Source of the DNA: Pseudomonadota bacterium
Lineage (GTDB): Bacteria > Pseudomonadota > Alphaproteobacteria > Sneathiellales > Sneathiellaceae
Length of the DNA stretch: 64,000 bases
Direction of reading: 5' to 3'
Assembly: GCA_024743055.1 (NCBI GenBank)
Contig: JANSXH010000008.1
Coordinates: forward strand, 1 to 64,000
Every line of letters begins with the position of its first letter. The stretch's first letter is position 1. The translations under genes were made by a program, and so were the position numbers. Under the pieces are notes generated by a model. It did no database searches, was not told the DNA's origin, and saw nothing but the letters and a program-made list of their open reading frames with translations. Shown one piece after another: positions 62,808 to 64,000 of the stretch.

Positions 62808-64000
62808 TTAAGCAGCGTCTTTAATCAAAGACTTGATAGCAGCAACCGCTTCGGATCCTTTATTGGCATCCGGTCCGCCTGCCTGAGCCATATCCGGGCG
62901 ACCACCGCCGCCTTTTCCGCCCAACGCCGCTGATCCCGCCCGCACCAGATCCACTGCATCGAACTTTTCAGTCAGGTCATTAGTCACACTAACGACGATC
63001 GAGGCCTTGCCGTCATTGGCGGCGATCAGAACGATCACACCACTATCCAGCTGTTTTTTGATCTCGTCGGCCATGGGTTTCAGATCCCGGGGCGGAACAT
63101 CACCAAGGACATGGGCCACGAAACCAATAGTGCCAATCCGCTCTACTTCGTTTGCCTTACCGCCGCCAGTCGCCATCTTCTTGCGGGTCTCGGACAATTC
63201 ACGATCCAACCGCTTTCTTTCGTCAAGCAGACCTGCAATCCGATGCGGCAGCTCTGTCGGAGCAACCTTCAAGGTCACCGCCGCATCACTTAGGATTTGC
63301 TCGCGCGTGTTGATGTAGTCGAGAGCTGCTTCTCCCGCAACGGCCTCAATACGCCGAACACCGGAAGCCAGGCCACCTTCGCTAACGATTTTCAGGAAAC
63401 CAAGATCCCCGGTACGTGTGACATGTGTACCGCCACAAAGTTCAGTCGAATAATCCCGACCTTGTCCTTTGCTTACATCTGGGCCACCCATGGATACGAC
63501 ACGGACTTCGTCCCCGTATTTCTCGCCAAACAACGCCATGGCGCCGGCTTTAATGGCTTCATCCGGTGTTGTTAAATGCACGGCAACATCGGCATTGGTA
63601 CGAATACGATCATTCACGTTCTTTTCCACCACACGAATATCTTCTTCCGTCATTGCCGACTGATGGGAAAAGTCAAATCTCAAGCGATCCTCTGCGACGA
63701 GAGACCCCTTCTGGGTAACGTGCTCTCCCAGTCGCTGACGCAAAGCTTCATGCAGCAAATGAGTAGCGGAATGATGAACCCGTAATCCCGACCGTCGATG
63801 GCCGTCAACATGAGTTTCGGCCACATCGCCCAAATTTAACGAGCCTATTGTTATCTTGCCGATATGAATATGGATATCCTGCTTTTTCTGGGTATCCGTA
63901 ACGTCCATTGAGAAACCCTCAGGATTGGACAGAATGCCATGATCTCCTTCCTGACCCCCAGATTCCCCATAGAAAGAGGTCTGGTTCAAGACAACCATTA
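62808..64000 (-). CDS. alaS: Alanine-tRNA ligase, C-terminal part (cut by window end)
   Basis: Partial gene: about 397 codons of an enzyme that is usually near 880 aa; the N-terminal half lies beyond 64000. The editing-domain zinc motifs are visible as HHSATHLLHEALRQ and CGGTHVTRTGD, and the C-Ala domain ends with GGKGGGGRPDMAQAGG. It charges tRNA-Ala and clears mis-charged serine and glycine. The end at 62808 is a normal stop, not a truncation. Confidence 0.95.
   Translation of the reverse strand, partial: MVVLNQTSFYGESGGQEGDHGILSNPEGFSMDVTDTQKKQDIHIHIGKITIGSLNLGDVAETHVDGHRRSGLRVHHSATHLLHEALRQRLGEHVTQKGSLVAEDRLRFDFSHQSAMTEEDIRVVEKNVNDRIRTNADVAVHLTTPDEAIKAGAMALFGEKYGDEVRVVSMGGPDVSKGQGRDYSTELCGGTHVTRTGDLGFLKIVSEGGLASGVRRIEAVAGEAALDYINTREQILSDAAVTLKVAPTELPHRIAGLLDERKRLDRELSETRKKMATGGGKANEVERIGTIGFVAHVLGDVPPRDLKPMADEIKKQLDSGVIVLIAANDGKASIVVSVTNDLTEKFDAVDLVRAGSAALGGKGGGGRPDMAQAGGPDANKGSEAVAAIKSLIKDAA

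Noticed and set aside
1..64000. tRNA, rRNA, CRISPR arrays and prophage
   Set aside because: No cloverleaf-like or rRNA-like sequence, no regularly spaced repeats and no phage structural or integrase genes were recognised by eye.

Overview
The window looks like chromosomal DNA of a free-living, probably marine or soil, alphaproteobacterium of middling G+C content (about half by eye). The signs are alphaproteobacterial-style genes for malonyl-CoA decarboxylase, BetA/BetB, Tdh/Kbl, MOFRL glycerate kinase, DMT exporter and CaiB/BaiF transferase, dense short operons with 4-bp ATGA overlaps, and aerobic heterotrophic catabolism throughout. A Sneathiella/Kiloniella-like organism is a guess, not a result. 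No rRNA, tRNA, CRISPR array or complete insertion sequence was seen.

Layout. 0.25-3.9 kb (minus): acyl-CoA catabolic module of acyl-CoA dehydrogenase, nitroreductase, MaoC hydratase and SDR dehydrogenase. 4-7.3 kb: divergent malonyl-CoA decarboxylase and malonyl-CoA synthetase, which together turn malonate into acetyl-CoA. 7.3-9.2 kb: a MarR regulator and a 4Fe-4S/SCP2 fusion protein, each preceded by the same 19-bp operator-like sequence. 9.2-12.9 kb: CGNR regulator, GST, DUF2817 metallopeptidase-like protein and GNAT. 12.9-18.2 kb (minus): dipeptide/oligopeptide ABC importer, with an M20 deacylase at 18.4 kb and a DMT transporter. 20.7-23.9 kb: betA-betB. 24-26.9 kb: tdh-kbl with a divergent XRE-cupin regulator. 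27-34.2 kb: glycerate kinase, GFA protein, molybdopterin oxidoreductase, AraC regulator, HIBADH-type and GMC dehydrogenases. 34.2-37.3 kb: K+ channel, MscS and RhlE-like helicase. 37.4-42.1 kb: a membrane molybdoenzyme best matched to SoeABC sulfite dehydrogenase.

42.2-47.5 kb is the most unusual part: an R-body (refractile body) locus. It has a sigma-70-family factor, seven RebB-family paralogues in two blocks, a complete type I methionine aminopeptidase set on the opposite strand between the blocks, and a solitary IS3-OrfA-like helix-turn-helix/leucine-zipper protein at the distal end. R-bodies are protein ribbons that coil into cylinders and can extend; other bacteria use them against eukaryotic hosts. 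Here the paralogues fall into three typical RebB proteins, one with a variant C-terminus, one with a His-rich tail, and two divergent members next to the sigma factor.

47.5-64 kb returns to ordinary genes: RecQ; TetR with an IorAB-type molybdenum hydroxylase under a clear palindromic operator; CaiB transferase and MFS exporter; a bifunctional FadB/J-type enzyme, CurA-type reductase and feruloyl-CoA synthase-like ligase with a divergent TetR and its own palindrome; HtpX; and the 3' part of alaS cut by the window end. Regulation is mostly local: several catabolic operons sit beside their own regulator with inverted or direct repeats in the shared promoter.
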